Shown piece by piece: positions 16,447 to 25,271 of a stretch of 64,000 bases of DNA (its first letter is position 1; every line of letters starts with the position of its first letter). Origin of the DNA: Sphingobacteriales bacterium. GTDB lineage: Bacteria; Bacteroidota; Bacteroidia; Chitinophagales; Chitinophagaceae. A program made the position numbers and the translations under genes. Location: assembly GCA_024642285.1 (NCBI GenBank), contig JAHEBJ010000001.1, positions 1 to 64,000 on the forward strand, read 5' to 3'. The notes beneath the pieces were generated by a model. The model was not told where the DNA came from and did no database searches. It saw nothing but the letters and a program-made list of their open reading frames with translations.

Positions 16447-17223
16447 TTACAATTTGTTTTCCGTCACGCCGGTGCCAAAAAGGGCAAAGTCATATTTTAC
16501 CGGATCGGCTTTATCTAAAGTACGCAAAAAAGCAGTTAAATCCAACGCTGTCTGCCAGTCGTTTTTATTTGTATTTAAAATCTGAAGTTGTTGTGCAACC
16601 CTTGCTACGTGTACATCTACGGGACAAATGAGTTGTGATGGCGACACTTTTTTCCAGATACCAAAGTCAACTCCTTTTTTATCATGCCGAACCATCCAGC
16701 GCAGGTACATGTTCAGTCGTTTACATGTTGAGTTTTTTTCGGGGGATGCAATATGTTTTCTGGTGCGTTCGGGAATATCCGGTAACGAAAAAAAATAATG
16801 ATAAAACCCGTTCAAAGCATTTTCAACAGTTTCATCTTTTTTTTGCATCCATTTTGTAAATGCAACTTCTAGCGAATCATGATTAGAATAATGCATTTTA
16901 AAAAAAGCTATAAAGTACAACAGGTCGGTAGCATTGAAAGTACGGTGCTTAAAAGCAAGTAATTCTATAAGATCATTATCGGTATGGTTTAAACAAAAAT
17001 CATGCGGAGCATTGCCCATCAACCGCATTAACTCTTTAGATTTATTGATGATGGTTGTACGATTGCCCCAGGAGAAAATGGCTGCAAAGAAACCGGCAAT
17101 TTCTATATCCTGCATTTTTGAGAAACTGTGTGGAATAGAAATTGGATCGTCCTTTAGAAACAAAGGTTGATTATATAAATCAACCTTTGTTTCTAAAAAT
17201 ATTTGGATTTCTTTATAATTCAT
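16447..17223 (-). CDS. TIGR02757 family (DUF2400) protein
   Basis: A 258-residue member of TIGR02757. Family landmarks are YNQPLFLKDDPISIPHSF near residue 18, DIEIAGFFAAIFSWGNR near 38, LCLNHTD-type region (FCLNHTD) and the C-terminal PVDVHVARVAQQL, which resembles the helix-hairpin-helix region of base-excision DNA glycosylases. A DNA-related role is therefore possible but no function is established. ATG at 17223 is used since the longer frame starts with TTG inside the metB stop region. The coding start contains a perfect 20-bp inverted repeat (17153-17172 with 17178-17197). Confidence 0.92.
   Translation of the reverse strand: MNYKEIQIFLETKVDLYNQPLFLKDDPISIPHSFSKMQDIEIAGFFAAIFSWGNRTTIINKSKELMRLMGNAPHDFCLNHTDNDLIELLAFKHRTFNATDLLYFIAFFKMHYSNHDSLEVAFTKWMQKKDETVENALNGFYHYFFSLPDIPERTRKHIASPEKNSTCKRLNMYLRWMVRHDKKGVDFGIWKKVSPSQLICPVDVHVARVAQQLQILNTNKNDWQTALDLTAFLRTLDKADPVKYDFALFGTGVTENKL
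17153..17197. repeat. Perfect 20-bp inverted repeat inside coding sequence
   Basis: Bases 17153-17172 and 17178-17197 are exact reverse complements around a 5-base centre (ATATA). The hairpin starts 26 bases after the TIGR02757 start codon and encodes the family-typical LETKVDLYNQPLFLK stretch, so it is real coding sequence. In mRNA it would form a very stable hairpin close to the start. Confidence 0.95.
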
Positions 17224-17230
17224 TACAGTA

Positions 17231-18370
17231 TCAGCCAATTGCTTTATCCAGATCTTCTATCAGGTCATCTGCATCTTCTATACCCACACTTAATCTTATC
17301 AAACCATCACTCAGTCCGTTCTTTATACGTTCTTCACGGGGTATGCTTGCATGGGTCATACTTGCCGGATGATTGATGAGTGATTCCACGCCACCAAGGC
17401 TTTCGGCCAGTGAAAACAGGTGCGTAGAAGACAAGACTTTGTTTGCAGCTTCAATACTTTCATCTTTCAATTCAAAACTTATCATACCGCCAAAACCACG
17501 CATTTGTTTTTTAGCTACGGTATACCCTGTGCTATCTTCAAAACCCGGCCAGTACACTTTACTCACTTTATTATTACTGCGCAACCAGTTAGCGATCTTT
17601 TCTCCATTCTCACAATGTTGTTTCATGCGAACATGCAATGTTTTTATTCCTCTTAGCAATAAAAAACAATCCATGGGGCCGGGTACGGCACCGCAACTTT
17701 TTTGTATGAAGTATAATTTTTCTCTCAGCTCTTTATCGTTCATCATTAAGGCACCCTGTATCACATCGCTGTGGCCACTTAAATATTTTGTTGCGGAGTG
17801 CATGATGATATCTGCACCCTGATCCAAGGGGTTTTGTAAATAAGGAGATGCAAAAGTATTGTCAACACAAAGCATAGCGTTGGCAGCTTTGGCCACTGTT
17901 GAAATGGCCGCAATATCGCTGATGTTCATCAACGGGTTGGTTGGTGTTTCAATCCAGATCAGATTTGTATTTGCAGTAACGGCTGCTTTTACATTTGCAG
18001 CATCGGTTGTATCAACATAAATAAATTTTATTCCATAACGTTCCCACACTTTTGTAAACAGCCTGTAAGAACCGCCATACATGTCGTTGGCTGCAATTAC
18101 TTCGTCGCCGGGGTTTAATAATTTTATAACCGCATCTGTTGCAGCTACGCCGCTACTGAACGCCAAGCCATAGTTCGCATTTTCAATCATGGCATAAGCG
18201 TCTTCCAATGCCTTACGGGTAGGATTCTGACTGCGGGCATATTCATACCCTTTGTTTTTTCCCGGTGCTTCCTGCACATAAGTACTGGTTTGGTAAATTG
18301 GAGTCATGATAGCGCCGGTAGAAGGATCGGGTTCGGCACCTGCATGAATAAATTTAGTAGCAAGCTTCAT
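17231..18370 (-). CDS. metB: Cystathionine gamma-synthase/lyase, PLP-dependent
   Basis: A 379-residue Cys/Met-metabolism PLP enzyme. The PLP lysine is Lys195 in HSATKYLSGHSD, with the preceding LCVDNTFASPYLQNP and the early YEYARSQNPTR typical of this fold. It should form cystathionine from an acyl-homoserine and cysteine; cystathionine gamma-lyase activity cannot be excluded from sequence. Its stop lies 8 bases before the TIGR02757 start. A near-consensus -7 element (CACCTTTG) at 18408-18415 marks its own promoter, downstream of asnB on the same strand. Confidence 0.88.
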   Translation of the reverse strand: MKLATKFIHAGAEPDPSTGAIMTPIYQTSTYVQEAPGKNKGYEYARSQNPTRKALEDAYAMIENANYGLAFSSGVAATDAVIKLLNPGDEVIAANDMYGGSYRLFTKVWERYGIKFIYVDTTDAANVKAAVTANTNLIWIETPTNPLMNISDIAAISTVAKAANAMLCVDNTFASPYLQNPLDQGADIIMHSATKYLSGHSDVIQGALMMNDKELREKLYFIQKSCGAVPGPMDCFLLLRGIKTLHVRMKQHCENGEKIANWLRSNNKVSKVYWPGFEDSTGYTVAKKQMRGFGGMISFELKDESIEAANKVLSSTHLFSLAESLGGVESLINHPASMTHASIPREERIKNGLSDGLIRLSVGIEDADDLIEDLDKAIG

Positions 18371-18407
18371 ATGTAAATAAATTTTTAAAATAAAAAATAG
18401 TGAGCTG

Positions 18408-18415
18408 CAAAGGTG
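18408..18415 (-). promoter_or_regulatory. Putative metB promoter -7 element
   Basis: Minus-strand CACCTTTG matches TAnnTTTG except for the first base and is followed by CAGC. The predicted leader is about 35 bases. Confidence 0.4.
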
Positions 18416-18460
18416 AGAAAATATTGGGGAAAAGCAAGTTGAACCCGGCTATGGGCTCTG

Positions 18461-20320
18461 TTAAATAATTTGTGCCGCACACAAGTATCGCCAGTCGTAG
18501 TTCTTATCGGCATGAACATCCAAAGGTTCAATTTTTTTATCCAATACTTTTTTATCCAGAATACCGGCTGTTACGAGTTTTCTTTTTGACTCCTGCATGT
18601 ATTCCTGCAAAGCTCCCTGCTGCATCCAGTTTTTTTGCGGCGTTTCAAATCCTATTTTTTCTTTTTGCCATACGATTTCGTCAGGCAGTTTTTTATCCAT
18701 AGCTCTGCGTAATAAATATTTTGTGTAACCTGCATGCATTTTTAATTGCGATGGAAGAGAAAAAATAAATTCTGCCAGTTCGTGATTTAGAAAAGGAAGC
18801 CTTACCTCTGTGCCATGTGCCATGCTGTTGCGGTCGGCAAATCGCAGCAATTCCTCCAGTCCCATTTCGGTAGTATTAAAGTGGAGGATGTCGTTTAATT
18901 TAGTAACAATGGGTTTATGTATACCTTCCCATTCCTGGCCCTTTACCAACTCTAAAAAATTGCTGCTTACTGCGGGGTGGTGAATTGTTTTCAGATAGTC
19001 TCTTTTTTCGAGCCGCATGGCAGCATGGGCGGGTAAAAATGCAGCCAGATAATTCCTGATATCCCAGCGAAATTGCTGACCATTTTTCCTGAAAGCCGAT
19101 TTTTCGATTTGGGTTGCACCCAGTTTGTGGCGGCTCAGGACTTCCTGCAGGTACCAATGAATATATCTTGGGTATCCGGCCAGAATTTCATCGGCGCCCT
19201 GGCCATCAAGTAAAACCGTAACCTGGTTTTGTTTTGCCAGTTCGTATACCTTATACTGGGCATAAATGCCCGAAGACTGAAATGGTTCTTCCTGGTGATA
19301 ACACAACTTTTCAAAGTCTTTTATTAAATCATCCACAGTAGGGGTGACCTGGTGGTTATCTACTCCCGAAAATTTTCTGAGTAAGTTGATACGATCTGTT
19401 TCATCACTCTCGAAACCCGGAAACACGGCCGAAAAAGTTTTCAGAACTCCGGAATTATTTGCCAGAACAGAATTTATAGTGGAAGCAATAGATGAGCTGT
19501 CGATGCCTCCGCTCAAACTTGTCCCAAAGGGCACATCGGAACGTAGCCGCCTGTTGACCGACGTTAAAAAAAGGTTGTTGAATTTTTCAACGGCATCATT
19601 TTCTGATATCTCGATTTTTGATTCCTTGTTAATGCTCCAATACCGGGTAATTTTTGAAACCTGTTTTTGAAACGGCTTAAAAGTACAATAGTGCGATGGG
19701 GGCAGCGAATAAATATCCTCAAAAAAAGTTTGTTCTTTATCAACACAATTTTGAACATGGCCCAGAGTGATAAAATTAAGCATCATTTTTTGATGATACT
19801 TCTTTTCCACACCTATAGCCCACAACGCTTTGATTTCGCTGGCAAAAACAAAATGTTCATCATCTTCATAGTAATAAAAAGGTTTTTCACCAAAGCGATC
19901 CCTGGCAGCAAAGAACTGTTCTTCTTTTTCATCCCAGATGGCAAATGAAAACATACCATCAAACTGCTGCAAACATTTTTCCTTCCAGTAATCGAATGCT
20001 GCAACAATTACTTCTGTATCGGTTTTTGTGGTAAAGCTATATCCTTTGTTTTGCAGAAAAGACCTGATCTCGTTGTAATTATAAATTTCTCCGTTGTGAA
20101 CAATCTGGTAGCGGTTGGCAAAAGCCATTGGTTGCGCAGCCTGAGTGCTAAGGTCGATAACTGCCAGCCGGCGGTGGCCTAAATGAACCGTATTTTTTTG
20201 GTTGCTCCAGCGCCCTTCTCCGTCGGGTCCGCGGTGGACCAGTGCATCCGTCATTTTTTTTACATGATCCGGTGCAATTAAATTGGGGTTTTGTAAAATA
20301 ATTCCTGCTATTCCACACAT
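18461..20320 (-). CDS. asnB: Asparagine synthase (glutamine-hydrolysing)
   Basis: A 619-residue class II amidotransferase. Cys2 (MCGIAGI) is the N-terminal nucleophile of the glutaminase domain, supported by LVHRGPDGEG and VHNGEIYNY. The synthetase domain has the pyrophosphate loop SLSGGIDSSS at about 268-277. It makes asparagine from aspartate, glutamine and ATP, or acts in an amidating role in a surface-polymer pathway; asnB paralogues often do the latter, but no such neighbours are seen. GatB elsewhere in the window suggests the cell may also use the tRNA-dependent amidation route. Confidence 0.92.
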   Translation of the reverse strand: MCGIAGIILQNPNLIAPDHVKKMTDALVHRGPDGEGRWSNQKNTVHLGHRRLAVIDLSTQAAQPMAFANRYQIVHNGEIYNYNEIRSFLQNKGYSFTTKTDTEVIVAAFDYWKEKCLQQFDGMFSFAIWDEKEEQFFAARDRFGEKPFYYYEDDEHFVFASEIKALWAIGVEKKYHQKMMLNFITLGHVQNCVDKEQTFFEDIYSLPPSHYCTFKPFQKQVSKITRYWSINKESKIEISENDAVEKFNNLFLTSVNRRLRSDVPFGTSLSGGIDSSSIASTINSVLANNSGVLKTFSAVFPGFESDETDRINLLRKFSGVDNHQVTPTVDDLIKDFEKLCYHQEEPFQSSGIYAQYKVYELAKQNQVTVLLDGQGADEILAGYPRYIHWYLQEVLSRHKLGATQIEKSAFRKNGQQFRWDIRNYLAAFLPAHAAMRLEKRDYLKTIHHPAVSSNFLELVKGQEWEGIHKPIVTKLNDILHFNTTEMGLEELLRFADRNSMAHGTEVRLPFLNHELAEFIFSLPSQLKMHAGYTKYLLRRAMDKKLPDEIVWQKEKIGFETPQKNWMQQGALQEYMQESKRKLVTAGILDKKVLDKKIEPLDVHADKNYDWRYLCAAQII

Positions 20321-20358
20321 AGTGTAAATATCAATAAAAAAACCGATGAAAAGGATGC

Positions 20359-21009
20359 TTACAAACCTGGCCGGTCGAAATTGATTGGCATTACAACTTT
20401 AGCGTTGCTCCACGCCATAACCAATTCGCAGCCATAAGTTGAGTATTGAAACAACATGGTAAAATATTCTATCTCTATATCGTTTTTAATAATGGGCAAT
20501 TCTATTTCTACCAGGTCTTTCGATTTATCGATGTGTAATCCCCAGCTATACAGGTTGCTGTTTAAAATAATTATCCATCTGTCGGGATAGGGAACACAAT
20601 ACACAATATATCTGCCAGGTTGAATTTTTTTTCCGGTAATAGTAACAGGCTGGTAAAATTCAATTTCGGTGGCTTCATTGGCGCCTAACCGCCATTCCTG
20701 TCCATATTGTTGAACACCATTTCCGGCAGCAGATGAATCGGCAAAAATAACTCTGCCTTTTTTTTGCGGCCGGCTGTAAATAACCCTGGCAACCGGATCA
20801 GGCATATTTGGGGTGATCATTTTTTGTTTAGGATAATCCTCCGGGAAATAGATCATATCCATAGGAGATTTGTCTATGGATAAGATCAGACTGTCTTTTA
20901 CCGAAACCGGGATACGCATGGTTATGATATCGTCGGCCGGTGCATCCGGTGCTGAATTGCAGGATATAAAAAACACTGCAGCGATCAAAAAATATTTTAT
21001 CAAACGCAT
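20359..21009 (-). CDS. DUF2911 lipoprotein, copy A
   Basis: A 216-residue exported DUF2911 protein. The N-terminus has a lipoprotein signal (VFFISCNS, Cys17). Core motifs are SIDKSPMDMIYFP, PVARVIYSRPQKKGR, GQEWRLGANEATEIEF, and a terminal beta-sandwich. The family is common in Bacteroidota and its function is unknown. It follows copy B by 13 bases on the same strand and shares most motifs with it, so this is a tandem duplication in one operon. Unlike copy B it keeps a lipobox, so the pair may act at different sites. Confidence 0.88.
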   Translation of the reverse strand: MRLIKYFLIAAVFFISCNSAPDAPADDIITMRIPVSVKDSLILSIDKSPMDMIYFPEDYPKQKMITPNMPDPVARVIYSRPQKKGRVIFADSSAAGNGVQQYGQEWRLGANEATEIEFYQPVTITGKKIQPGRYIVYCVPYPDRWIIILNSNLYSWGLHIDKSKDLVEIELPIIKNDIEIEYFTMLFQYSTYGCELVMAWSNAKVVMPINFDRPGL

Positions 21010-21022
21010 ATTGTTAGTTTAG

Positions 21023-21586
21023 TCAGAAAACAATTGGCAGACTAAGTTGAACATCATCCCACGCAATAACCAGGCTGGCACCACCATCAGTTTTATCAAA
21101 AGCCATGGCGAATGCTTCGGTTACTTCTGATTGCTTTTTTACCGGTACCTCTGTTCGAACCACATCGTTTTTCTCATCATATTTATAAGAACCCCATGTA
21201 TCTGTTTCTTTGTTTATGATTATGGTCCAATTATCTGTTCCTGGGATACCGTACATGGTGTATCTGCCTTTTTTTACTTTGGTATTGTTGATGGTAACAT
21301 CGGCAAAGAATTCAATTTCGGCTGCTTCATTAGCACCCATCCGCCATACCTTTCCATATTCAACCAGTTTGCCAAATATCTCCCGGTTGCTTTTCTGTGG
21401 CCGGCTATACACTACACGGGCTACAGGCGGTTCGGTAGTTTTACCTTGAATCTTATCTACCGGATAACGATTTGGGAAATAACTCATGTCCATCGGCGAC
21501 TTATCAATTTCAGGCAATTTGCTTTGCGCCTGCGCAGCTAAAAATGAGAAACTAAAAACGGTAACAATTGCAATTAAATACTTCAT
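21023..21586 (-). CDS. DUF2911 protein, copy B
   Basis: A 187-residue exported DUF2911 protein with a signal peptide ending near LAAQAQ. It shares EIDKSPMDMSYFP, PVARVVYSRPQKSNR, GKVWRMGANEAAEIEF and a closing VIAWDDVQLSLPI strand with copy A directly downstream. It appears soluble and periplasmic, since no lipobox cysteine follows the signal. Function is unknown. The AcpH-like gene lies 26 bases upstream on the same strand. Confidence 0.88.
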   Translation of the reverse strand: MKYLIAIVTVFSFSFLAAQAQSKLPEIDKSPMDMSYFPNRYPVDKIQGKTTEPPVARVVYSRPQKSNREIFGKLVEYGKVWRMGANEAAEIEFFADVTINNTKVKKGRYTMYGIPGTDNWTIIINKETDTWGSYKYDEKNDVVRTEVPVKKQSEVTEAFAMAFDKTDGGASLVIAWDDVQLSLPIVF

Positions 21587-21612
21587 GTGTTTTTATTTTA
21601 AAGATACTGAAA

Positions 21613-22209
21613 TCACAACTTCATTAACTCATCTAATTGATTAATGGTAAATTTTTTAAGATCGGGAAAAAATCTTGTGTAACATTCCTGCATGGAATGG
21701 TAATGGGTTTTAAAAATTTCAAAAGCAATGGTGCTTTCGGTAAGGTAAGCGGCCCGCTTTACCAATCCGCCAAAACTTTTTTCGATGGCCCAGCTATAGC
21801 GGTAGTTATACAGCCAGTTATGTGTTTTCATAAAGGGATACATTTTAGAGAACGGGGCAGGAAACAGTGCTGTAAACGGATCCAGCATTTTGTAAGTGGT
21901 AGCAGCAAATTTTTCAAGCGACGCTTCGTTTGTGAACTCATTTGTATCGTTGGCTAAAAAATGGTCATATACTACATCGGCAAAGGCGCCGCTGTACAAC
22001 CTGTATTGTGGTTTAAAGAAGGATTTAAGTTCTTTGGTGACCGGGTGAGCATCAGTATATGCATCAATCTGCCGGTGCAGTCTGATGCCTTTTTGAACAG
22101 GCGATGGGTAATCAAATTGTTTTTTGCCTTTTATATAATCGCTTATCATATTGCCCACAAGTATCTCGGGTTCATTAAAAGAGAGATATGCATGGGCCAG
22201 GTAATTCAT
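21613..22209 (-). CDS. acpH: Acyl carrier protein phosphodiesterase (AcpH-like)
   Basis: A 198-residue protein of the AcpH (DUF479) family. It starts MNYLAHAYLSF, then has GNMISDYIKG, RLHRQIDAYTDAHPVT and FADVVYDHFLA, the His/Asp-rich set expected for an HD-like metal phosphodiesterase that removes 4'-phosphopantetheine from acyl carrier protein. Length is as expected. It is the first gene of a short same-strand run with the two DUF2911 genes. The substrate in Bacteroidota has not been established, so activity is by family only. Confidence 0.88.
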   Translation of the reverse strand: MNYLAHAYLSFNEPEILVGNMISDYIKGKKQFDYPSPVQKGIRLHRQIDAYTDAHPVTKELKSFFKPQYRLYSGAFADVVYDHFLANDTNEFTNEASLEKFAATTYKMLDPFTALFPAPFSKMYPFMKTHNWLYNYRYSWAIEKSFGGLVKRAAYLTESTIAFEIFKTHYHSMQECYTRFFPDLKKFTINQLDELMKL

Positions 22210-22542
22210 TGTGCTTTAAAGATAACCTGTTTGCCGGAGTTAACGTCTGCCATTAAAAATTACCGGATTAATAAAAAGTTAATGCCGCCTTTAAAATTTA
22301 ACAGCCCTCTGCATATTTTATAATTTTCTTAAGAAAAAAATACAATCCTTTTTTTGTAACCTGACACGGCCGCAATTACAAACCAGTTAACAAACCGGAT
22401 TTACCACCGGTACAGCTGTTAACTTCTTTTAACGTTACCTGTACAGTTTTGCTTTTAGTGAATGGTAGTGATGTTTACTTTTATATTGTAATCAAGCTGC
22501 CAGTCATGAGGCAGTTATTTTAAACAACTAAAAAGTATAGTT
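22210..22542. other. 333-base divergent intergenic region
   Basis: The gap separates the AcpH-like gene and the PepSY-like gene. It contains a small dyad CTGCC/GGCAG at 22497-22501 and 22510-22514 in the probable leader of the plus-strand gene, and an ACCGG/CCGGT dyad near 22394-22411. A TATATTGT stretch near 22476 is only a partial -7 match. No coding sequence is apparent. Confidence 0.5.
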
Positions 22543-22983
22543 ATGAAAAAGTTCAAAACCGTTTTAACAGCAATCGCAATGCTGTTGTCAGTCAGTTTAT
22601 TTGCCAGCGAGCCCGTAAAAGTTGCTCCTGTTGTAAAAGCTGCATTCCAAAATGATTTTTCAAAAGCCAGTCAGGTAAAATGGGAAAAATCGGATGATTT
22701 TTATTTTGCCACATTTAAACTTAATGATGTTAAGGTAGATGCTGCTTACACACTTGCAGGCGAATTGATCGGTACGTCCAGGCGTATTACAAGTGAACAG
22801 ATGCCTTTACCGGTTTCAATAGCTGTTGCCGAAAGGTATGCAGGCTACCAGATTGGTAAATCAGTTGTTGAATTATCATTTGAAGGTGTAACCAGGTATT
22901 ATGTAATGGTATCGAATGCTGATCAGGAATTTCAGTTGAAATGTTTCAGCAATGGCGATATAGAAGTTGAAAAGAGATCTTAA
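22543..22983 (+). CDS. Small exported PepSY-like protein
   Basis: A 146-residue exported protein with a signal peptide ending near LFASE. The body resembles the PepSY-like/DUF2874 group (AFQNDFSKASQVKWEKSDDFYFATFKLNDVKVDAAY, a region at residues 34-68). Such small periplasmic proteins are common in Bacteroidota and have no settled function. It stands alone and is followed by a strong terminator. Confidence 0.65.
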   Translation: MKKFKTVLTAIAMLLSVSLFASEPVKVAPVVKAAFQNDFSKASQVKWEKSDDFYFATFKLNDVKVDAAYTLAGELIGTSRRITSEQMPLPVSIAVAERYAGYQIGKSVVELSFEGVTRYYVMVSNADQEFQLKCFSNGDIEVEKRS

Positions 22984-23015
22984 AGGAGCTAAGGAATAAC
23001 TTAGTTTGAGTTTTG

Positions 23016-23045
23016 AAAAACCCCCCGATTTTAGCGGGGGGTTTT
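23016..23045. terminator. Bidirectional GC-rich terminator
   Basis: A 7-bp stem, CCCCCCG at 23021-23027 with CGGGGGG at 23035-23041, has A and T flanks on either side. It separates the convergent PepSY-like and alpha/beta hydrolase genes. Confidence 0.95.
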
Positions 23046-23048
23046 AAT

Positions 23049-24503
23049 TTATTTGATGCCTTCAGTTTTTATCCAGTCTGAAATTATAACGAGTGTTTTA
23101 GGATCAAAACTTTCCTCCAGCTCAGCATATTCTGCAAGATTGCATTTTTTACAATTTTGAAAAAGATGATTCAGTCCGGGAATCTCAATTGTGGTATAAT
23201 TCGTATTCTTATTTTTCTCCATCGCTTTTTTTATTCCGGCCAAATTTGGTTTGGCTGCAACCTGTATGTCCTTTTCACCATTGATGGCCAGTACCCGGCA
23301 TGTTGTTTTTAAAAGATATTCCTGCGGGTCCATGTTCATAAAGTATTTAAACCAGGGACTGTTTAATCCTTTAATAAAAACATTGGTAAAAGAAACAAGA
23401 CTTTTTTCATCAGTAACCCCGGTTGTGTTTATTACCGTTGAGTCTGGTTTACCTGATTGCCATTTTTTAAAAACACTTATTGCATTTTGTGAAGCGGCTG
23501 TTGAGTCTTTTGCATTTAAAATAGCCGTAATCAGATTTTTATATAAAGGGCGATGCAGCATAATATCCGAAGCCGAAATTCCATTGGATGCCATCACATC
23601 AGCACTTTGTTGTGCCATCATATCAATTATTTTTATACCTGGCCCTGCCATTAAAACAATAAACTTAATATCGTTTCTGGAGGATGCCACCATTGGAGCA
23701 ATCAATCCTCCTTCACTATGGCCAATAAGGCCAATAAAATTGGTATCTACATCTGCCCGCTTTCTTAGATATTCAATACCTGCATTTACGTCTTTTGCAA
23801 AATCAAGCGTAGTGGCGGTACGAAAGTTGCCGGTTGTTTTGCCAACGCCTCTGTCATCAACCCTCAATACTGCAATTCCCTGCCGGGTTAAGTAATCAGC
23901 AATTACCGCAAACGGCTTGTGATCAAAAATTGTTTCATCCCTGTCTTGTGGACCGCTGCCGGTAATTAATAAAACAACGGGATAAACAGGCGCTCTGAAA
24001 TAATCAACGTTAGGATCCGGTAATGGAACAGTAAAAGTTGCCCCAAACTGAATTGTATTATCAGCATTAGTATAAACTACTTCTTCCGATTTGTAAGGAA
24101 ATGGGGGCTTGGGTGTTTGTGGCCGGTTGATTGTTTTTATTTTTACTTCTTCGCTTGATTTCTTCATTTCCAGCGGAAACGAATTACCAGCCTGGGAAAA
24201 GGTACCCACAAGTATTGTATTGCTTTCACTCAGCTTGCCATCGTATTGAGCCCTGATAGCTTCCATTTTTATTATTATGCTGTCTGTTGTAACAAATATA
24301 TCGCTGCAAGGATTATTATAAGAATTTTGCTTCGGACTGTCGAAACTGGCAGTATATTTTCCTGAGGGGAGTTTTACAACATGAAATACAACGGGTAACT
24401 CTGTTCCCTGAATATCTAAAGAGCCTTCCCATGTACCGGAAACCTGCTGACTAAAAAGGTTTGCAGAAAATAGAATGCTGATAAGTGTGAAAATAATTCT
24501 CAT
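23049..24503 (-). CDS. Exported alpha/beta hydrolase
   Basis: A 484-residue exported hydrolase with a signal peptide ending near NLFSQ. Residues 20-120 form a beta-rich N-terminal region of unknown role. The C-terminal alpha/beta hydrolase has LLITGSGPQDRDE, VDDRGVGKT, and GHSEGG with nucleophile Ser263, and GEKDIQV then GLNHLFQ carrying the likely Asp and His. The fold resembles serine aminopeptidase S33-type hydrolases. The substrate is unknown. It ends at a strong bidirectional terminator. Confidence 0.88.
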   Translation of the reverse strand: MRIIFTLISILFSANLFSQQVSGTWEGSLDIQGTELPVVFHVVKLPSGKYTASFDSPKQNSYNNPCSDIFVTTDSIIIKMEAIRAQYDGKLSESNTILVGTFSQAGNSFPLEMKKSSEEVKIKTINRPQTPKPPFPYKSEEVVYTNADNTIQFGATFTVPLPDPNVDYFRAPVYPVVLLITGSGPQDRDETIFDHKPFAVIADYLTRQGIAVLRVDDRGVGKTTGNFRTATTLDFAKDVNAGIEYLRKRADVDTNFIGLIGHSEGGLIAPMVASSRNDIKFIVLMAGPGIKIIDMMAQQSADVMASNGISASDIMLHRPLYKNLITAILNAKDSTAASQNAISVFKKWQSGKPDSTVINTTGVTDEKSLVSFTNVFIKGLNSPWFKYFMNMDPQEYLLKTTCRVLAINGEKDIQVAAKPNLAGIKKAMEKNKNTNYTTIEIPGLNHLFQNCKKCNLAEYAELEESFDPKTLVIISDWIKTEGIK

Positions 24504-24557
24504 AGCTATATTTATTTTGTGATCTTACTAAAGATAAAACAAATAGGGAACTATTTC

Positions 24558-25115
24558 TTACTGATCCACCTTTCGTCCGCTCATCACTCTTTTATTTACT
24601 TCGTAATTATCGGTCGATGATTTTTTGATCATCAGTTTGGGGCGGTCGCCGCTAAAGCGCATAAAATAAACTTCTCCGTCATAAGTTATCTTTCCAACTT
24701 CTCCGCTGTTATAAGGCTTCATCCACTTTTCAGCATCCAGACGGTAAACAGCATTGCTGCCTGAGCGGCTGGATGAAGTAAATTTCAAATTCTTATTCTC
24801 ACCGGCTTCAAAAGCAATGTCGAGGCTGTTGTTACCAATATAAGTACAAACTCCCCCGGTTCCTTTTTTCAATAAGATCAGGTTGATGTACTTGCCATTC
24901 TCTATGATCACTTTGCCCGACTTTACTTTTGCATCGCCGGATGCAAGTTCCCTGCGCAGTTCAACATCCTTATCAATATAATATTGTAATTGATCAACCT
25001 CTATTGACCGGGCTTCTACTTTAGACCGGGTGTCTTCTGTGAAGTAAGATTTGGAAGAACTGCAGGCGCTTAACCCGACAATGCAGATGATGGCCAGCGA
25101 GTATAAATTTTTCAT
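24558..25115 (-). CDS. Hypothetical lipoprotein
   Basis: A 185-residue predicted lipoprotein: hydrophobic signal then LSACSSS with Cys18. The rest is beta-rich with basic runs (VMSGRKVDQ at the end). I do not recognise the family. It is 54 bases downstream in coordinate order from the hydrolase gene and 156 bases after the WD40-caspase gene on the same strand, so co-transcription with the latter is possible but unproven. Confidence 0.7.
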   Translation of the reverse strand: MKNLYSLAIICIVGLSACSSSKSYFTEDTRSKVEARSIEVDQLQYYIDKDVELRRELASGDAKVKSGKVIIENGKYINLILLKKGTGGVCTYIGNNSLDIAFEAGENKNLKFTSSSRSGSNAVYRLDAEKWMKPYNSGEVGKITYDGEVYFMRFSGDRPKLMIKKSSTDNYEVNKRVMSGRKVDQ

Positions 25116-25271
25116 AACGTATTAATTTTGTAAATTTTTAATGAAATTTAAAAAGAGATTGAGCATAGGTTTTTTTGATTAGCCTCAATGCTCAAAGTTT
25201 AACTGTTGCAAAATTAGCAATGTTAAAAGCGTGTAAAAGTTAAGGGTAATGCAAAAAAGGAATGGTGAGAA

